A stretch of DNA of 64,000 nucleotides from an uncultured Pelagibacteraceae bacterium (lineage in GTDB: Bacteria > Pseudomonadota > Alphaproteobacteria > Pelagibacterales > Pelagibacteraceae). The DNA lies in assembly GCA_902576815.1 (NCBI GenBank), contig CACGWQ010000001.1, positions 16,001 through 80,000 of the forward strand, written 5' to 3'. Below are positions 61,262-64,000 of this stretch, in pieces. Within the stretch, counting starts at the first letter, position 1. Each line of letters starts with the position of its first letter. The notes below the pieces were generated by a model, which searched no databases, was not told the origin of the DNA, and saw nothing but the letters and a program-made list of their open reading frames with translations. The translations under genes and the position numbers were made by a program.

Positions 61262-61653
61262 TGAATAATTTTAGAAATAATAATAGAAAAAATAGGTTCA
61301 AACTAAACGGCGATAGAACTTTTAAAAAAAGACCTTTAAATGGGCACAAGAACCATATGGACTTTAATCACAATTCTGATTTTAAACATAAAAATCCCGG
61401 AAGAAATAATCAAAATGCAGCTAAACTTGTTGATAAATACAAAAATTTGGCGAGAGAAGCGTTATCATCTGGTGATAAAATACTATCAGAGAATTATTTG
61501 CAACATGCAGATCATTTTTCAAGAGTTTTAAGTCTCCAAATAATTAATAAAACATCAATCGAAAAAAGTAATGTTATTGATCAAAATTTTAATTCAAATA
61601 TTAATGATATAAATTCGAAACAAGTTGAAACTGATACTTCAGATTCAGACTAA
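61261..61653 (+). CDS. DUF4167 family protein
   Basis: A 130-residue protein with a basic, Asn-rich N-terminus (RNNNRKNRF) and a conserved central helix AAKLVDKYKNLAREALSSGDKILSENYLQHADHFSRVL (about 54-91), the DUF4167 signature. In alphaproteobacteria it commonly follows prmC. The basic N-terminus suggests RNA or ribosome contact, but the function is unknown. Its stop shares CTAA with the M23 peptidase. Confidence 0.85.
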   Translation: MNNFRNNNRKNRFKLNGDRTFKKRPLNGHKNHMDFNHNSDFKHKNPGRNNQNAAKLVDKYKNLAREALSSGDKILSENYLQHADHFSRVLSLQIINKTSIEKSNVIDQNFNSNINDINSKQVETDTSDSD

Positions 61654-62960
61654 TTTATCTTAGCTATTAGATTAGATTTTAAAACGTCAATTTTTATTTT
61701 ATCCACTTCAAAATTTTTTCTCTCTTCACCTTTTAATATCTTACCTGACGGTAGTCTAAGCTTTTGAGAATTGATCTTTCTACCATTCTCAATAACTTCA
61801 TAGTGTAAATGTGGTCCAGTAGACAATCCCGTTGATCCTACATAACCAATTATCTGACCTTGTTTAACTTTTACACCTCTCTTTATTCCTCTTCCAAATT
61901 TAGACATATGTGCATAAATAGTTTGGTAAGTATTGTTGTGTTTTATTTTGACACAATTTCCTCCTCCTCCACACCAACCTGCTTTTGTAACTCTACCATC
62001 TCCCGATGCCAATATCGGTGTACCCATTGGAGCTGCAAAGTCAGTCCCTGTGTGCATCTTAGTATAACCTAAAATTGGATGTTTTCTTTTACCAAAAGAA
62101 GAGGAAAGCCTTGCTCCATTAATAGGTGTTTTCATCAAAGTTTTTCTAACACTTTTTCCATTTTCATCAAAATAATCGTACTCACCTTTTTTAATTTGGT
62201 ATCTATACATCTCATAATTTGTATCTTGCAAATTTAAATTTGCAAAAATAATATTTCCAGTATCTATTAGATTATTTTTTTGATCTCTAAATTCTTCATA
62301 AATAATTTGAAAGCTATCATCTTTCCAAATATCTCTTTGAAAATCTACTTGAAATCCATACAATCTTGCAAAATCGATAATTATATTTGGTTTAATTCCA
62401 GAATTAATTGCACTTGAGTACAAACTACTACTTATTGTGCTCTCTTTGTAAACTAATTCTTTTTTTAAGTCTTTTACTATTGATTTGATTTTATACTTTT
62501 CTTTATCTTGTAACCTTGTAAATAAAATTTCATTTTTATTATCTGTTTGAATTTTAAATAGAGTTACTTTTGCGTTATTTAATTTATCAATTTTGAAGTA
62601 AAATTTTTGTCCTGTTTTTAATATATTTAATTGTTTCTTATTTTTTATAGAACTTAAAATTAATTTTTTTTCGTTACTATTTATATTTAAATTATTAATA
62701 ATGCTCAGGTAAGTATCACCTTTTTTTGTGATGTAATTTAAGTGGATATATCTTTTTTCTAAACTATTTGATATTTCTTTAATTGTCTTTTGTAAGTATG
62801 AATTATTAAGAGCACTAAATAATGTATTGTAGCGGTTAATCCTGTTATTTTCATAAATTTTATAAGTGATAAATGTCACCAAAATAAGAGCAATTAACCA
62901 TAAAAAAATTGAGAGTTCTTTGAAACTTTTGAAAATATTCTTTTTTATAATATATCTCAT
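61650..62960 (-). CDS. M23 family metallopeptidase (LytM/DipM-like)
   Basis: A 436-residue envelope protein. A single N-terminal hydrophobic anchor (about 18-36) is followed by a LysM-like/Csd3-like region (ITKKGDTYLSIINNL near 59-73), then the M23 domain with GKRKHPILGYTKMHTGTDFAAP and HLHYEVIENG, which supply the zinc ligands. It cleaves peptidoglycan cross-links during growth or division. It is convergent with DUF4167 and divergent from the rRNA operon. Confidence 0.93.
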   Translation of the reverse strand: MRYIIKKNIFKSFKELSIFLWLIALILVTFITYKIYENNRINRYNTLFSALNNSYLQKTIKEISNSLEKRYIHLNYITKKGDTYLSIINNLNINSNEKKLILSSIKNKKQLNILKTGQKFYFKIDKLNNAKVTLFKIQTDNKNEILFTRLQDKEKYKIKSIVKDLKKELVYKESTISSSLYSSAINSGIKPNIIIDFARLYGFQVDFQRDIWKDDSFQIIYEEFRDQKNNLIDTGNIIFANLNLQDTNYEMYRYQIKKGEYDYFDENGKSVRKTLMKTPINGARLSSSFGKRKHPILGYTKMHTGTDFAAPMGTPILASGDGRVTKAGWCGGGGNCVKIKHNNTYQTIYAHMSKFGRGIKRGVKVKQGQIIGYVGSTGLSTGPHLHYEVIENGRKINSQKLRLPSGKILKGEERKNFEVDKIKIDVLKSNLIAKIN

Positions 62961-63016
62961 CTTTATAATTGTTGAAAATCAAGGGTTTTTAACACATTTT
63001 TTATTTATCTAATATC

Positions 63017-63044
63017 TTGATTTCTAAATTTTTTCCAATATAAG
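63017..63044 (+). promoter_or_regulatory. Candidate rRNA operon promoter
   Basis: TTGATT (63017-63022) and TATAAG (63039-63044) are separated by 16 bases. Transcription would begin near 63051, about 180 bases before the mature 16S 5' end. Confidence 0.4.
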
Positions 63045-63086
63045 CGATCAACTCAATTTATTAAAATTGTTGATTTATTGGGCTTT

Positions 63087-63110
63087 ATAGCTCAATTAGC
63101 TATTTTTTTT
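63087..63110 (+). terminator. Terminator-like hairpin in the rRNA leader
   Basis: ATAGCT (63087-63092) and AGCTAT (63098-63103) pair around CAATT, and eight T residues (63103-63110) follow. By sequence it is an intrinsic terminator on the plus strand, yet it lies between the likely rRNA promoter and 16S. Confidence 0.5.
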
Positions 63111-63128
63111 GTTAATTTTTAAGAAGAG

Positions 63129-63173
63129 AAGTGTGGACGGTTAAGGTTACCAAAATTTGTCGTACACACTTCA
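63129..63173 (+). other. Pre-16S leader stem
   Basis: GAAGTGTG pairs with CACACTTC, extended by ACG/CGT after one mismatch. A second stem, ATAAATA/TATTTAT, follows at about 63181-63204. These are likely leader structures of the rRNA precursor. Confidence 0.45.
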
Positions 63174-63229
63174 ACATTACATAAATATTTTTCTTAGTAT
63201 TTATGTAGAAGCTAGTGTGCGCCGTTTTT

Positions 63230-64000
63230 AAACTTGAGAGTTTGATCATGGCTCAGAACGTACGCTGGCGGCACGCCTTATACATGCAAGTCGAACGAAG
63301 TAGCAATACTTAGTGGCAGACGGGTGAGTAACATGTAGGTATCTTCCCTTTGGTGAGGAATAACACGAGGAAACTTGTGCTAATACCTCATAAGTCTTTA
63401 CAGAGAAAGCTTTATGCGCCAATGGATGAGCCTGCACTTGATTAGTTTGTTGGTGGGGTAATGGCCTACCAAGACTTTGATCAATAGCTGATCTGAGAGG
63501 ATGATCAGCCACATTGGGACTGAGACACGGCCCAAACTCCTACGGGAGGCAGCAGTAGGGAATATTGCACAATGGAGGAAACTCTGATGCAGCGATGCCG
63601 CGTGAGTGAAGAAGGCCCTTGGGTTGTAAAGCTCTTTCGTCGGGGAAGAAAATGACTGTACCCGAATAAGAAGGTCCGGCTAACTTCGTGCCAGCAGCCG
63701 CGGTAATACGAAGGGACCTAGCGTAGTTCGGAATTACTGGGCTTAAAGAGTTCGTAGGTGGTTAAAATAGTTGGTTGTGAAATCCCGAAGCTTAACTTCG
63801 GAACTGCAATCAAAACTTTTTAGCTAGAGTATGATAGAGGAAAGCAGAATTTCTAGTGTAGAGGTGAAATTCGTAGATATTAGAAAGAATACCAATTGCG
63901 AAGGCAGCTTTCTGGATCATTACTGACACTGAGGAACGAAAGCATGGGTAGCGAAGAGGATTAGATACCCTCGTAGTCCATGCCGTAAACGATGTGTGTT
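63230..64000 (+). rRNA. rrs: 16S ribosomal RNA, 5' part (runs off the window)
   Basis: The start is aligned to AGAGTTTGATCATGGCTCAG. Universal sites follow: ACTCCTACGGGAGGCAGCAG, GTGCCAGCAGCCGCGGTAA and ATTAGATACCCTCGTAGTCC. The segment from 63639 (GTCGGGGAAGAAAATGACTG) is the SAR11 441R probe target. About 771 bases are present. The gene is transcribed away from the M23 peptidase. Confidence 0.98.

Noticed and set aside
63246..63512. An 88-codon ORF on the minus strand inside 16S
   Set aside because: It lies wholly within the conserved 16S rRNA gene, as spurious rRNA ORFs commonly do.
1..64000. CRISPR array or insertion sequence
   Set aside because: No regularly spaced direct repeats, Cas genes or transposase genes were found on either strand.

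Overview
This 64 kb window is chromosomal DNA from a SAR11 (Pelagibacterales) alphaproteobacterium. It is very AT-rich and tightly packed: many neighbouring genes share start and stop bases, and no stretch over 300 bases lacks a gene. The 16S rRNA gene that enters at the right end contains the site of the classical SAR11 441R probe, and its V4 region matches SAR11 sequences as I remember them. Other alphaproteobacterial hallmarks are GcrA, the rpsA-ihfB-pyrF-trpFBA-accD-folC order, murA-DUF2948-hisD-infA, a small SRP RNA in front of dnaX, short HisG with HisZ, and DUF4167 behind prmC. The 5' half of the 16S gene looks different from the common surface clade Ia, so the subclade is left open.

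Layout. 1-3.2 kb: an unrecognised protein, then def-fmt-truA. 3.2-10.5 kb (minus): a SET-domain methyltransferase, an HDAC-family deacetylase, dapE, dapD, a HAD phosphatase, argB, and yidC-yidD-rnpA-rpmH. 10.5-16 kb: a VTT membrane protein, tRNA-Thr, two tiny basic proteins, dcd, murA, DUF2948, hisD, infA, tRNA-Phe and a cold-shock gene. 16-20.2 kb: a histidine block with a candidate His-rich leader peptide, tRNA-His, hisS, hisZ, an inserted sulfotransferase and hisG. 20.2-26.6 kb: the most accessory part, with a C5-cytosine methyltransferase facing a PD-(D/E)XK nuclease, rmuC, two paralogous small proteins, an orphan protein, a phage-type MGME1-like exonuclease and exonuclease I. 26.7-39.6 kb: trxA, then a long minus-strand run from rnd through kdsD, lptC, lptB, aroA, cmk, rpsA, ihfB, pyrF, trpF, trpB, trpA and accD to folC. 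39.6-45.8 kb: an NDUFA9-like protein, a SHOCT protein, gcrA, argD-argF, a cytochrome c, kdsB and pheA. 45.8-54.4 kb: SRP RNA-dnaX-ybaB-recR, malate synthase, accA and secA. 54.4-63 kb: argJ, DUF1178, ubiG, lysC, ispG, prfA, prmC, DUF4167 and an M23 peptidase. 63-64 kb: the rRNA leader and a partial 16S gene.

Most of the content is core metabolism: arginine (argB, D, F, J), lysine/aspartate (dapD, dapE, lysC), histidine, tryptophan, LPS export and KDO synthesis, fatty-acid carboxylation (accA, accD), protein export (secA, yidC) and translation. The points most worth a second look are the His-rich leader in front of tRNA-His and hisS, the noncanonical tRNA-His/HisRS pair, the co-divergent TrpA/TrpB, the membrane-anchored AccA, and the nuclease-rich block at 20-26 kb.
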